DNA of 64,000 nt from contig DUBC01000052.1 in NCBI GenBank assembly GCA_012960505.1, forward strand, positions 62,001 through 126,000, given 5' to 3'. A program made the translations under genes and the position numbers. The notes below the pieces were generated by a model that was given only the letters and a program-made list of their open reading frames with translations, was not told the DNA's origin and searched no databases. Origin of the DNA: Verrucomicrobiales bacterium. GTDB taxonomy: Bacteria > Verrucomicrobiota > Verrucomicrobiia > Verrucomicrobiales > DEV007. The first letter of the stretch is position 1. Every line of letters begins with the position of its first letter. Shown here piece by piece: positions 52,035 to 62,029 of the stretch.

Positions 52035-55000
52035 ATGAAATTGACCTGCATCCTTATCTTTATTGCGATATTGGCAGGGTCTAATCAAAAGCTACTGGCA
52101 GGACTGAGTGCTGGAGCGGCGCAAGTTGATATTACTCCGCGCAAGTTGCCGGTCACTGTTAATGGGGGATTCTTAACGAACAAGGTACGCATCATTGCTG
52201 ACCGCCTTCATTCCAGGGCCATTGTTTTTTCAGATAATGATCAAACCATTGCCATTGCAGTAGTGGACAGTTGCATGATTCCAACTCATTTATGTGATGC
52301 CGTTAAGGAAAAAGTTTCCAAGGAAACCGGCATTAACAAAGACAAGATTCTTATTTGCGCTACCCATACTCATAGTGCGCCGAGCGTCATGGACTTGTGC
52401 CTCGGCACGGACAAGGACGAAGACTATACAAAATTTCTTCCTGAGAAGATTTCAGAATCAATCATTAAAGCGCATTCCAGTTTGCGCCCGGCCAAGGCCG
52501 GATGGGCAGTATTTGATGGCTCAAATTATACCAAGCCCAGGCGATGGGCCTTTTGGCCGGGAACAGGCACTGACCCGTTCGGTGAAAAGAGCATCCGCGC
52601 CAATATGCACCCCGGTTATCAGAACCCTAACGCGACTGGTGAGACTGGTCCGACCGATCCTTGGTTCACTTTATTTTCTTTAGTTTCTGAGGATGATGAG
52701 CCCATCGCGGTACTGGGAAATTTTTCAATGCACTATTTCAGTGGGCACTCTGGAATTTCATCGGATTATTTTGGACGGTATTGCAAGGAATTGTCGGCCC
52801 GCAGAGGCGAGGGCTGTGTTGTGGCTCTTTCGCAGGGCACGAGCGGTGATGTTTGGAGAGCTGATTATGGGAAACGAAGAGAGGAAAGTGACATTAGTAT
52901 TCAGCGCTATGTAAAGGAATTGACTGACCTTTCAGTTGAATCGCTTGATACAATCAAATACGCTGATAATTTGCCAATTTCCATGAAGGAAAAACGCGTC
53001 ATGATAGGTCGCCGTGTTCCGAATAAAAAGCGACTCGAATGGGCAAAAAAAGTTGCTCAAGGCATAACCAATAATACTCCAAGGAACCAACCTCAGGTCT
53101 ATGCGAGGCAGGCACTCTATCTTCACGAGAATCCAAAGACCGAGATCGTTCTTCAAGCAATAAGGGTCGGAGACTTTGGCATTACAACCATGCCTAATGA
53201 GGTCTATGCGTTGACGGGTCTGAAGCTCAAATCATGGAGCCCTCTCGGGACCACGATGAATATTGAATTAGCCAATGGAGCAGAGGGCTACATTCCTCCT
53301 GCCGAGCAGCATTTTCTTGGAGGTTATACGACCTGGCCATCAGTCACTGCTGGACTAGAAATTGGCGCAGAGAAAAAAATAACCTCACACTTAATCGGTA
53401 TGCTTGAGAACATTTCGGGTAAACCCAAAAAAGAGTACCGTGAACCGCCAGGCAAGTATTCGACGGCGATCAATGTGCTGAATCCTGTAAATCAATGGAG
53501 GCTCGGAGACATTGAGCCAGGAAAAGGATTTGAGGATGGGGTCGTTTGCCACCTTCTCGGAGTAGAAGGCAAAGGATTCCCGAGCAATCACAAGAGTCGC
53601 TCAGCAAATTTTGCAGGAGGAAGAGTAGTCTCAGAGGCAAATATAGGCGATCAGTATTCGATCTCTTTATGGTTCAGAAATGGGTTACGTAAGAATGCAC
53701 GATTAGTCACGGGTTATTTCTTTTCCAGGGGCCAACCAAATAATAGTGATGCTCCTGGGGACCATGTAGGAATTGGAGGAACCGCCGGTCATGCCGGCAA
53801 ACTCATTATTTTTAACGGCAATGAATCCAATGATTTGCTGGCAGGGAAGCAGAATTTAATCAAGGGTAGGTGGTATCATTTGGTATTTGTTCGAAACCAG
53901 AAACAGGTCAGAGCCTACATTGACGGGAAGCAGGAAATGGTTGGTGAATTGAAGCCAACCTATTCAGGATCGAATAACTTTTTTATAGGCGGACGCAGTG
54001 ATCAATTTGCAAACTTTGAAGGACGAATTGATGAAGTTGCCTTTTTTGATAAGGCTCTATCCGCTATTGAAGTGGGTGCCCTTTATGAGACGGCTGGTAT
54101 TACCCCAGTGCCAGATTCACCGCCGCTCTTACCTGCGCAGAGTCTCAAAAAAACGCATGTTCCTAAGGGCTTTAATGTAGAACTAGTGGCCGCTGAGCCA
54201 CTGGTCATGGATCCTGTCGCGATAGACTGGTCCTCTGACGGATCGGTATGGGTTGCTGAAATGGCGGACTATCCGTCCGGCGAGACCAAGTCCTCAGGCC
54301 GCATCGCTCGACTCATCGACACTGATGGAGACCATCGTCCTGACAAGAGGCAAGTTCTCATTGATGATGTGAATTTTCCTACTGGTGTCATGGCCTGGGG
54401 CGATGGAGTCATTGTGACCTGCGCAGGTAAAATATTTTATGTTGAAGATAAGAACGGTGACGGGGTTCCTGAAAAAAGAGAGGACTGGTTCACCGGTTTT
54501 GTTGAGGACAATCAGCAACTCAGGGTCAATAGCCTCCGATGGGGCCTTGATGGCTGGATCTATTGTGCTAGCGGCGGTCATCATGCCGGATTTGGAGTAA
54601 ATACTGTCATCACCTGTGCCAAGAATGGCAAAAAAATTAAACTCGGAGCACGTGATTTCCGGTTCCGACCTGATGGATCATTTGAACCGGTTGCCGGGCC
54701 ATCCCAGTTTGGTCGTGTACGTGATAATGATGGGAATTGGTTCGGGGTGCAGAACGCACATCCTATCTGGCATTATGTTTTAGAAGATAAGTACCTTAAA
54801 CGCAACCCGGACATTGCTGCACCCGACCCCCGCAAAATGCTCAGGGGGAAATCTCCAAAAATTTATTCTGCCGGCAAGGCCCAAAAAAGGTTTCATGGGT
54901 TTGATATGATTGGGAGTTATACGTCCGCATGCGGTATTTCAATTTACCGAGACAATGTATTATTTGATCATTCTTCTGGGCAAATGAGCGCTTTCACATG

Positions 55001-56702
55001 CGAGCCTTTTTCAAATCTCGTGCAGCGTCATATACTCAATGATCATGGGGCAACCTTCACAGCTGAGCGTGCCGAGGACGGAGACCATGATTTCTTTGCT
55101 TCTGGGGACCGGTGGTGCAGGCCAGTCATGTCGAGGACGGCCCCTGACGGCTCTTTGTGGGTTGTGGATATGTACCGTTACATGATTGAGCATCCGCAAT
55201 GGTTGCCTCCCGAAGGCAAGCAAGAATTAAAACCGCATTATTATTCTGGTCAGGGAAAGGGGCGCATTTACCGCATCACTAGGAAGGGCTCAGAACATAA
55301 CTGGCGGGCTGTTAATAAAAATTCTCCGAACGGCATTGCCCGGGACATTGCTTTGAGAGAATCCTTTCGCAAAGGAGAATCAATTCTATGGAACAAGAAA
55401 GAAATCATGGAAGGGCTCATTTCCAAAGAACGCTCAGTTCGCAGGCTCGCTTTAAGAAAATCTGAAAGATTAACGGAAATCATTCCTCAGGTCCTTGCGC
55501 TTGCCAATGATCCTGATCCGAAGGTACGTCTTCAGGCGGCTTACACATTTGGAGAATTTGAATCTGAAAGGGCAGGTCAGGCACTCGCACAAATTGCTCA
55601 AAGAGATGGAGAAGACCCATACTTCGCGGCGGCCGTTCTAAGTTCTTCAATTCCCCATTTCAGGGCACTGGCAGGTTCTGGAAAACTGAGTTCCTCAATT
55701 ACTCAAGGGCTCTTGAAAATGTCTCACCGTTTTCCAGGCATGGGGGAAAAAATATCGGAGAGGATACTTGTGAATCGGTCCGGTCTCGAGAAATGGAGGT
55801 TACTGGCTTCTGCGCCACCCAGTTTCAAGGAACGGGCACGCGCGGCAGCAGTCATTGCTGCAAATGATGCTGAACTTTCCTCAGATGAAAGAGCCTTGGC
55901 CGTTCGTTTGCTTGGAAAAGAAAACATGGAAGAGATGATTGGATTACTTGGTTCCGCAAATTCAAAAGAAATTCAACTGGCCACGTTGAAGCATTTGGGA
56001 ACGCTCGGTTCATTTGTAAGCATTCTTGATTCCTGGCCTGTCCTTGGTCCGGCCGGTAGGGAAGCTGCAGAGAATGCGTTTCTATCTAAAGAGCAAGGCA
56101 CGGATGCTCTTTTAGACAGAATCGAATCCGGAAAGATAAATTCTGTTGAGCTGAGTCCTAGCTCCCTCGGAAGAATTCAGGAACATTCTTCTCCTGAAAT
56201 TCGTGACAGGGCAAAAAAGGCTTTAGCTAAATCTATGGTAGGTGACCGCAATGAAGTGATCGCCCGGTTCCGGCCCTCTGTGTCGATCCGAGGTGATCAT
56301 GCAAATGGCAAAAAACATTTCATTGCCCGTTGTTCAAATTGTCACAAGATTGGTGAAATTGGTCGAGACTTCGGTCCGGACCTTAAAACGCTTTCGAACC
56401 GTTCACCTGAAGCGTTATTAATATCAATACTGGCACCGAGCGCTTCCATTGAACCGAGATACTTGGCCTACAGCACGGACCTCAAAGATGAAAATATTTA
56501 TGGGCTAGTTCAGGCAGAGACATCGAACAGCATTATCATGCAGCTAATCGATGGAACTAAGAGGGTCCTCAATCGTAACGACATTTTAAGTTTGAAGGGG
56601 ACCGGAAAGTCCATCATGCCGGAGGGTTTGGAGGCCGGCTTATCTTTACAGGATTTCGCAGATTTGTTGTCTTATTTGAGTAAGGAGCTGGCCTCTAATT
56701 GA
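52035..56702 (+). CDS. Ceramidase-like / LamG / PVC dehydrogenase / HEAT / cytochrome c fusion
   Basis: The 1555-residue exported protein joins five modules. After a signal peptide (about 1-22), residues about 23-470 resemble neutral/alkaline ceramidase and related hydrolases (AGAAQVDITPRKLPVTVNGG, ATHTHSAPS with His111 and His113, NFSMHYFSGHSG). Residues about 497-685 form a LamG/concanavalin-like domain (SISLWFRNGLRKNARLV, WYHLVFVRNQKQVRAYIDGK). Residues about 700-1095 form the PVC dehydrogenase propeller (PKGFNVELVAAEPLVMDPVA, GLDGWIYCASGGHHAG). HEAT-like repeats follow (about 1120-1400), then a C-terminal cytochrome c domain with CSNCH (Cys1433, Cys1436, His1437). Each piece is familiar; the complete chain suggests hydrolysis and oxidation of one substrate on one polypeptide. 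It ends in TGA. Confidence 0.87.
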   Translation: MKLTCILIFIAILAGSNQKLLAGLSAGAAQVDITPRKLPVTVNGGFLTNKVRIIADRLHSRAIVFSDNDQTIAIAVVDSCMIPTHLCDAVKEKVSKETGINKDKILICATHTHSAPSVMDLCLGTDKDEDYTKFLPEKISESIIKAHSSLRPAKAGWAVFDGSNYTKPRRWAFWPGTGTDPFGEKSIRANMHPGYQNPNATGETGPTDPWFTLFSLVSEDDEPIAVLGNFSMHYFSGHSGISSDYFGRYCKELSARRGEGCVVALSQGTSGDVWRADYGKRREESDISIQRYVKELTDLSVESLDTIKYADNLPISMKEKRVMIGRRVPNKKRLEWAKKVAQGITNNTPRNQPQVYARQALYLHENPKTEIVLQAIRVGDFGITTMPNEVYALTGLKLKSWSPLGTTMNIELANGAEGYIPPAEQHFLGGYTTWPSVTAGLEIGAEKKITSHLIGMLENISGKPKKEYREPPGKYSTAINVLNPVNQWRLGDIEPGKGFEDGVVCHLLGVEGKGFPSNHKSRSANFAGGRVVSEANIGDQYSISLWFRNGLRKNARLVTGYFFSRGQPNNSDAPGDHVGIGGTAGHAGKLIIFNGNESNDLLAGKQNLIKGRWYHLVFVRNQKQVRAYIDGKQEMVGELKPTYSGSNNFFIGGRSDQFANFEGRIDEVAFFDKALSAIEVGALYETAGITPVPDSPPLLPAQSLKKTHVPKGFNVELVAAEPLVMDPVAIDWSSDGSVWVAEMADYPSGETKSSGRIARLIDTDGDHRPDKRQVLIDDVNFPTGVMAWGDGVIVTCAGKIFYVEDKNGDGVPEKREDWFTGFVEDNQQLRVNSLRWGLDGWIYCASGGHHAGFGVNTVITCAKNGKKIKLGARDFRFRPDGSFEPVAGPSQFGRVRDNDGNWFGVQNAHPIWHYVLEDKYLKRNPDIAAPDPRKMLRGKSPKIYSAGKAQKRFHGFDMIGSYTSACGISIYRDNVLFDHSSGQMSAFTCEPFSNLVQRHILNDHGATFTAERAEDGDHDFFASGDRWCRPVMSRTAPDGSLWVVDMYRYMIEHPQWLPPEGKQELKPHYYSGQGKGRIYRITRKGSEHNWRAVNKNSPNGIARDIALRESFRKGESILWNKKEIMEGLISKERSVRRLALRKSERLTEIIPQVLALANDPDPKVRLQAAYTFGEFESERAGQALAQIAQRDGEDPYFAAAVLSSSIPHFRALAGSGKLSSSITQGLLKMSHRFPGMGEKISERILVNRSGLEKWRLLASAPPSFKERARAAAVIAANDAELSSDERALAVRLLGKENMEEMIGLLGSANSKEIQLATLKHLGTLGSFVSILDSWPVLGPAGREAAENAFLSKEQGTDALLDRIESGKINSVELSPSSLGRIQEHSSPEIRDRAKKALAKSMVGDRNEVIARFRPSVSIRGDHANGKKHFIARCSNCHKIGEIGRDFGPDLKTLSNRSPEALLISILAPSASIEPRYLAYSTDLKDENIYGLVQAETSNSIIMQLIDGTKRVLNRNDILSLKGTGKSIMPEGLEAGLSLQDFADLLSYLSKELASN

Positions 56703-56822
56703 GAGCATTTTAGTGATTCTAGTCATTGCATTCTTCGGATTGAATTAATAAATTATAAAAAAAATGGGACTATAAAATAAGCCAAATAGTATATTAATAG
56801 CAATTACCCGTTGAATTGTGTC

Positions 56823-56854
56823 AAAAAATGGGTTATCGGGCGCGCTCATTTTTT
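56823..56854 (+). promoter_or_regulatory. Hairpin just upstream of the EF-G gene
   Basis: AAAAAATGGG (56823-56832) pairs with CTCATTTTTT (56845-56854) over a 12-base loop, with one G-U pair, ending eight bases before the ATG. It looks like a weak terminator or a leader structure that could hide the start site. Pairing is mostly A-T, so it may not be stable. Confidence 0.35.
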
Positions 56855-56862
56855 AAAAAAAC

Positions 56863-58950
56863 ATGGCTGATCTCTCGAAATACCGAAACATTGGAATTTT
56901 TGCTCACGTTGATGCGGGTAAGACTACGACCACAGAGCGCATTCTAAAGCTCACAGGCAAGATCCATAAAATTGGAGAAGTTCATGACGGCGCGGCAACT
57001 ACCGACTTCATGGAACAAGAACAGGAACGTGGAATTACCATTCAGTCTGCTGCAACAACCTGCTTCTGGGACGATCACCGTTTTAATATTATTGATACTC
57101 CCGGACACGTCGATTTCACCATTGAGGTGTACCGTTCATTAAAGGTGCTTGATGGCGGGGTCGGAGTTTTCTGCGGGTCCGGTGGCGTTGAACCTCAGTC
57201 GGAAACTAACTGGCGATATGCAAACGATTCAGGTGTTGCGCGTTTGATTTTTGTAAATAAGCTCGATCGTCTCGGCGCTGATTTTTACCGGGTCGTTGGC
57301 CAGATCAATTCGGTCCTTGCTGCGAAGCCATTAGTGATGACGATTCCAATAGGATTTGAGGACAGCTTTGTGGGCGTTGTCGATATCCTGAGTCAGAAGG
57401 CTTACGTATGGGATGATTCAGGACAACCTGAGAATTTTGAAGTTCAGGATGTGCCGGATGACCTGAAAGAAAAGACCAAGCAATACCGCGCCGAATTGAT
57501 TGAGACTGTCATTGATCAGGATGATGAGGCAATGGAGAAGTATCTCGATGGCGAGGAGCCTGACATCGATACAATTAAGAAATGTATCCGCAAAGGCACA
57601 ATCAATCTGGATTTTTTCCCGACTTACTGCGGATCGGCTTTTAAGAACAAAGGCATCCAGTTGATACTAAATGCTGTCATTGATTATCTCCCTAGCCCGA
57701 CCGAAGTGAAGCCACAGCCTGAAGTGGATAAGGAAGGAAATGAGACTGGCGAATTTGCTATAGTTGACAGGGATAAGCCATTACGTGCATTGGCCTTTAA
57801 GATCATGGACGATCAGTATGGGGCTCTGACTTTTACCCGTGTCTATTCAGGAGTATTGGCGAAGGGTGTTAACATCCTGAATACTTTCACAGGCAAGGAA
57901 GAAAGGGTCGGTAGAATTGTGGAGATGCATGCTGATTCGCGTGAGGATCTTGACGAGGCGCAGGCAGGGGACATCGTTGCTCTGGTCGGTCTGAAAAATG
58001 TTCAAACCGGGCATACACTTTGTGATCCGAAAAATCCAGCGACCCTAGAACCGATGGTATTTCCAGACCCGGTCATTTCAATTGCTATTGCTCCGAAGGA
58101 TAAGGCAGGTTCTGAGAAGCTTGGCATAGCCATAGGTAAAATGGTCAAGGAAGACCCTTCCTTTCATGTGGAGACTGACCAAGATTCCGGAGAGACTATT
58201 CTCAAGGGAATGGGAGAGCTTCACTTGGATATTAAGATTGATATCCTCAAGCGGACCCATGGCGTTGAAGTTGAGGCTGGGGCTCCTCAGGTCGCCTACC
58301 GCGAGACCGTCACAACTCATCTTGAAGATTCTTACACTCACAAGAAGCAGTCAGGTGGTGCAGGTCAGTTCGCTAAGATCGACTATATCATCGAGCCGCT
58401 CGAGCCGGGGTCAGGCTTTCAATTCGAATCCAAGATCGTTGGAGGAAATGTACCGAAGGAATACATTCCGGCTGTCGAAAAGGGATGGAGGCGATCAACT
58501 GAAAAGGGTGTCCTTGCTGGGTATCCATGCTTGGATTTTCAAGTTACCCTAATCGATGGTGGATTCCACGCAGTTGACTCATCGGCAGTGGCCTTCGAGA
58601 TCGCTTCAAAAGCGGCCTATCGACAGTCAATGCCGAAAGCAGGCGCTCAATTATTGGAACCGATAATGAAACTGGATGTATTTACTCCGGATGACAATGT
58701 CGGGGATGTGATTGGTGATCTTAATCGCCGCCGCGGTATGATTTCGTCTCAGGACAGCACACCGACAGGTATCCGAGTCAAGGGTGAAGCTCCACTCAGT
58801 GAGATGTTCGGGTACATTGGTGATTTGCGCACGATGACATCAGGAAGAGGACAATTTTCAATGGAATTTTCTCACTATGCTGCTTGTCCAAGGAACATCG
58901 CCGAAAAGGTCATTGAAGACGTTCAAGCACGCGAAGCGGCAAAGAAATAG
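56863..58950 (+). CDS. fusA: Elongation factor G homologue
   Basis: This 695-residue GTPase has the full EF-G architecture: G1 [12 protein letters not shown] (Lys20), the switch I region [16 protein letters not shown]3 DTPGHVDF, G4 NKLDR near residue 129, then domains II to V ending in [16 protein letters not shown]. It should promote translocation on the ribosome. Two details differ from the most common EF-G: NKLDR instead of NKMDR, and [13 protein letters not shown] with a Cys-Gly insertion-like change. The gene is alone, not in the str operon with rpsL, rpsG and tuf. It may therefore be a second EF-G (such as the spd type known in spirochaetes, planctomycetes and relatives). A strong terminator follows. 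Confidence 0.88.
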   Translation: MADLSKYRNIGIFAHVDAGKTTTTERILKLTGKIHKIGEVHDGAATTDFMEQEQERGITIQSAATTCFWDDHRFNIIDTPGHVDFTIEVYRSLKVLDGGVGVFCGSGGVEPQSETNWRYANDSGVARLIFVNKLDRLGADFYRVVGQINSVLAAKPLVMTIPIGFEDSFVGVVDILSQKAYVWDDSGQPENFEVQDVPDDLKEKTKQYRAELIETVIDQDDEAMEKYLDGEEPDIDTIKKCIRKGTINLDFFPTYCGSAFKNKGIQLILNAVIDYLPSPTEVKPQPEVDKEGNETGEFAIVDRDKPLRALAFKIMDDQYGALTFTRVYSGVLAKGVNILNTFTGKEERVGRIVEMHADSREDLDEAQAGDIVALVGLKNVQTGHTLCDPKNPATLEPMVFPDPVISIAIAPKDKAGSEKLGIAIGKMVKEDPSFHVETDQDSGETILKGMGELHLDIKIDILKRTHGVEVEAGAPQVAYRETVTTHLEDSYTHKKQSGGAGQFAKIDYIIEPLEPGSGFQFESKIVGGNVPKEYIPAVEKGWRRSTEKGVLAGYPCLDFQVTLIDGGFHAVDSSAVAFEIASKAAYRQSMPKAGAQLLEPIMKLDVFTPDDNVGDVIGDLNRRRGMISSQDSTPTGIRVKGEAPLSEMFGYIGDLRTMTSGRGQFSMEFSHYAACPRNIAEKVIEDVQAREAAKK

Positions 58951-58996
58951 GCCGAGTAAATTATTTTTAACGGATCCACCTCGGATCTTCTCAAAT

Positions 58997-59030
58997 AAAA
59001 GAGAGTGGTCTTTTAGATCACTCTCTTTTT
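58997..59030. terminator. Bidirectional rho-independent terminator
   Basis: GAGAGTGGTC (59001-59010) pairs with GATCACTCTC (59016-59025) over a five-base loop, with one G-U pair. AAAA precedes and TTTTT follows, so it ends both the EF-G transcript and the convergent ASPIC/UnbV gene. Confidence 0.92.
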
Positions 59031-59038
59031 GTGTAAAA

Positions 59039-60277
59039 TCAAGGAGTAGAACGATCTGATTTGAGCGCCTCAAGTCTTTTCAAGAGCATGGGAAAGAGCT
59101 CATCTTCTTTTAATGAGTTTATCTCTTTATTAATGTAGTTGGCTGCTGGATCAAGGAGATCAGCATCGAGTAGATCCTCAACGAAATCCAGGGGCCTTGC
59201 TGATGATATTCGTTTCGAAGCCCATATCCCGCTGAACGGAACCGAACGTGACCTGAGTTGAGAGCCATTAATATTAATATTAATGCAATCTTCTAATAAT
59301 AAATTCTGATCAATGTGTCCTCTATAAATCGCGCAGAGTCTGTTTTTTTGGTCGATTAAAAAAGATATTGGAGTTGGAATTTCCCGTTCAGAAACATCAA
59401 AGAAATGATCATAAATTAACTGAATGAGTCGCAGTTTCTCAGGATCACTAAGAGCTAGAGTTGACTCACTAATCAATTGCAAATGGACACCTGTAGGAGG
59501 TGACACTTCCCATTCTTTTTTTTGGGCGGCACATATTTTGCAATCCTCAACAGTAAGGCAGATAAGGAGCGGTTTATCTTTGGCTTCTGGAGGACGTCCG
59601 AAGAATGCAACCAGAGGTAGCCTCTGTGAGAGAAAAGTCCTGTCATTAAAAGTTTCCTGGAAAGGATTTGGGCTCTTTTCAATTTCATTTGAACGGACCT
59701 TGAATTCAACCGGATCTGATCCTTGCTCAATATGATAGTTTCCGGGAACAATGTTGGAGATTATTTGAGCTTTATTGTTGGGCCAAAGGATTTCTATTTC
59801 CTCGATAACATCTTCTTTAGCGAGTCCGAAATGAAGCGTCTTAGAAGACTGTGCAAGGAACCCGGACCCGGCTGTGACTGTTCGGGTCTGAGGTAAGTTG
59901 TCCCTAACCTTAAGAATTACCCGAGCGCCTATAGCATCTCTGTTGCATGAGTTACCGCTCAAATGAATGTTGATCCCATGTCCGTCTGAAGGATTAGAAT
60001 TCTGAAAAAATCTGATCTGGGGTCCATTGCGGTTGCTTATCCAGATGTCCAGATCCCCGTCCAGATCCCAGTCAGTGAAGCAAACTGAGCGACCGTCATC
60101 TTTAGAATCGAGGCCAGTGATACTTGAAACATTTTTAAATGATCCTTTTTCGTTATTAAAAACAACATGTGCTTCACTACCGGAAAAGGATGCCCCTCTA
60201 CGAACATATTCCTGAAGTTGTCGGGCCGGATCAGAACCGTCAAGGCCGGGCCCGATTCCGGAATTTCCGAGCGGCAC
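59039..60277 (-). CDS. C-terminal part of an ASPIC/UnbV protein (ASPIC domain plus thioredoxin-like end)
   Basis: The 412 residues from GTG 60277 continue, in the same frame, the protein encoded by 60299-61930; only the TGA at 60299-60301 separates them. This part holds the last FG-GAP unit (TDWDLDGDLDIWISN), the ASPIC/UnbV domain (IGARVILKVRDNLPQTRTVTAGSGF, about 100-185) and a C-terminal thioredoxin-like segment with LTVEDCKICAAQKKEW (CxxC at 246-249, or 797-800 of the joined protein). The GTG has no ribosome binding site and lies within coding sequence typical of the family (SFFWRQVVPLGNS reads straight through it), so it is probably not a true start. Either the protein is read through, or this is the dead half of a broken gene. 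Confidence 0.7.
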   Translation of the reverse strand: MPLGNSGIGPGLDGSDPARQLQEYVRRGASFSGSEAHVVFNNEKGSFKNVSSITGLDSKDDGRSVCFTDWDLDGDLDIWISNRNGPQIRFFQNSNPSDGHGINIHLSGNSCNRDAIGARVILKVRDNLPQTRTVTAGSGFLAQSSKTLHFGLAKEDVIEEIEILWPNNKAQIISNIVPGNYHIEQGSDPVEFKVRSNEIEKSPNPFQETFNDRTFLSQRLPLVAFFGRPPEAKDKPLLICLTVEDCKICAAQKKEWEVSPPTGVHLQLISESTLALSDPEKLRLIQLIYDHFFDVSEREIPTPISFLIDQKNRLCAIYRGHIDQNLLLEDCINININGSQLRSRSVPFSGIWASKRISSARPLDFVEDLLDADLLDPAANYINKEINSLKEDELFPMLLKRLEALKSDRSTP

Positions 60278-60301
60278 AACTTGCCGCCAAAAAAAACTTC
60301 A
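60271..60301 (-). other. In-frame TGA followed by a SECIS-like hairpin
   Basis: The TGA at 60301-60299 is codon 544 of an otherwise continuous frame. Directly downstream, GCGGCA (60287-60282) pairs perfectly with TGCCGC (60276-60271) over the five-base loop AGTTG, with a further G-U pair at the base. The loop begins 18 bases after the TGA and has G as its second base followed by U. These values fit the loose rules for bacterial selenocysteine insertion elements. The bulged U of the E. coli element is not seen. A plain nonsense mutation remains possible. Confidence 0.35.
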
Positions 60302-61930
60302 CAAGTCATCGGGTCGTGGACCAGAAATATACCCGTTGGCAACGATTAGGTCCTCCCACCCATCATTGTTCAGATCAGCGAAGACGCTACTCCATGCCCA
60401 CCTTCCCATTGTTGTGGCAGAACCTGAATCACTGAATCCCCCATTTTTTTCTTGTTTGAACAAGGTATTGCCTTTCGCAAAGCGACGGTAATGTTTTGTG
60501 AGCTCTTTATTTTTTGGCATGAATCCGCTTAGGCCTGTGATCCTTTTACCTGCGTTGGAATACATGTTTCCAACGTAAAGATCGGGTAACCCGTCCCTAT
60601 TATAATCGGCCCAACTCACAGACATCCCTGCTCCGCGGTCTTCAATTCCAATCTCATTTGCGATTTCAGAAAAGAATCTGGAACCGTCACGGACATCGTT
60701 CCTATACAGCTGATTTTGGCCATAATCATTGGCAATGTATAGGTCCGGATCACCGTCCAGATCATAATCGTGCCATGAGGCTGCTAGGCTATGCCTATCA
60801 TTTGCCTCAGAGAGCCCACACAGTGCCGTTACTTCAGAAAAGGACCATTCCCCGTCCCCCCTGAAGAGTTGGTTAGAGCCCCCGTCCCTAGCGTCATCAA
60901 AACGAAATGAAGAATCATCATCCAAGGACCGGGAACCTAAAGCAAAAGTGATGAGCAGATCCAGATTCCCATCCATGTCAAAATCAGTTGCGCTCAATGA
61001 ATGACAATCTACCTCATCAGTTTGTAAGATGCCCCGCTCGATAAAAGATTGATACTTATCATTTTCAAGCAAAACAATTCCTGAAGGTGTAGCTAATGTC
61101 AGGTCCTGATCTCCATCATTGTCAATGTCGATGAAGAGAGCAGAGCTCGTATGATCAAGATAATTGGCACCGGTTTTTTTAGGTGCCTCTAGAATAGTGT
61201 TATCTGCTTGGTGCAGAAAGAGCCGATTAGGAAGCCCACCAGGCTGACAAACATAAATGTCATCTCTGCCATCACCATCAAAGTCACCGAGGGCCATGCC
61301 ATTATTTATGAAGGCATCTATCCCATGAATTGATTCGATCCGTTTGAGCCAGAAATCAAGACCCCTTGAAAGATGCTCGGTGAACGTAGGCTCTTTAGCT
61401 GTTAATCGATCCGTTTCATCACTGAACCATAGGACGGGACTTTCATTTAGAACCGTTTGTTCAGGATCACCAATTTCCAGAACCTTTAATTGTTCGTCCT
61501 CATTCTTTGACCATGAGGATTTTAATTTGGTTATTAGACCAAAATAATTTTGGTTTTTCAAACGTGCTTTCATTTCAATCCTCGCTACGGTTTGAACAAT
61601 GTTTCCTTCATGTCTTATTTCAAAAACTGATGCCTTAACGTTTCGGCTCTGTTCGGATGAATTAATGAATCGATTAGAGAATTGACTCCATTTCTTATTA
61701 TCTGACAATGAATCAGGTAAAGCCCCTGAAATGATTCGTTGTGCAAATAGAATCAGTTCTGATTCTATTTGCGCTGCTAATTGCTCACTTTCTTTTATTG
61801 TTGGTTTCGTACCTTGAACTGTGGGCACCTTTGATTCGTGACTATCAAAGTCCGTGCCCTGCTTTTTATTACATGCAGAGAAGAAAAACAGGGCTGCAAG
61901 GAGCAGGACTGGCAACTGAAGGCACATCAC
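60299..61930 (-). CDS. N-terminal part of an FG-GAP/ASPIC-UnbV lipoprotein, ending at an in-frame TGA
   Basis: This 543-residue part begins with a lipoprotein signal (lipobox FSAC, Cys20). After about 170 residues of unknown fold come FG-GAP/VCBS repeats with calcium-type DxDxDG loops: GDFDGDGRDDIYV, IDIDNDGDQDLTLA, TDFDMDGNLDLLI, YDLDGDPDLYIANDYG, DYNRDGLPDLYVGNM and DLNNDGWEDLIVANGY. These make a seven-bladed propeller as in integrin-alpha and CRTAC proteins. The frame stops at TGA after GPRPDDL, in the middle of the domain chain; the next codons (SFFWRQVVPLG) continue it. The full-length product would have about 963 residues and be anchored in the outer membrane. Role unknown; relatives are often encoded near polysaccharide genes. 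Confidence 0.8.
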   Translation of the reverse strand: MMCLQLPVLLLAALFFFSACNKKQGTDFDSHESKVPTVQGTKPTIKESEQLAAQIESELILFAQRIISGALPDSLSDNKKWSQFSNRFINSSEQSRNVKASVFEIRHEGNIVQTVARIEMKARLKNQNYFGLITKLKSSWSKNEDEQLKVLEIGDPEQTVLNESPVLWFSDETDRLTAKEPTFTEHLSRGLDFWLKRIESIHGIDAFINNGMALGDFDGDGRDDIYVCQPGGLPNRLFLHQADNTILEAPKKTGANYLDHTSSALFIDIDNDGDQDLTLATPSGIVLLENDKYQSFIERGILQTDEVDCHSLSATDFDMDGNLDLLITFALGSRSLDDDSSFRFDDARDGGSNQLFRGDGEWSFSEVTALCGLSEANDRHSLAASWHDYDLDGDPDLYIANDYGQNQLYRNDVRDGSRFFSEIANEIGIEDRGAGMSVSWADYNRDGLPDLYVGNMYSNAGKRITGLSGFMPKNKELTKHYRRFAKGNTLFKQEKNGGFSDSGSATTMGRWAWSSVFADLNNDGWEDLIVANGYISGPRPDDL

Positions 61931-62029
61931 TTATTCTAACGAACTCACTCCATTATTAATAGGCAGTGTTTGCCTTTGTCTCAAATTCATTGTTTTATGC
62001 TTTAATAATTAACGTTAGAGCCACAAGTC

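Noticed and set aside
60277-60301. Frameshift as the reason for the split ASPIC/UnbV gene, suspected from a run of eight T residues
   Set aside because: Both halves are in the same reading frame across the T-run, so no insertion or deletion is needed; only the TGA separates them.
60299-60301. Genetic-code change with TGA read as tryptophan
   Set aside because: TGA ends other intact genes, for example the 1555-residue gene at 56702 and the esterase at 39057, so it is a normal stop in this organism.
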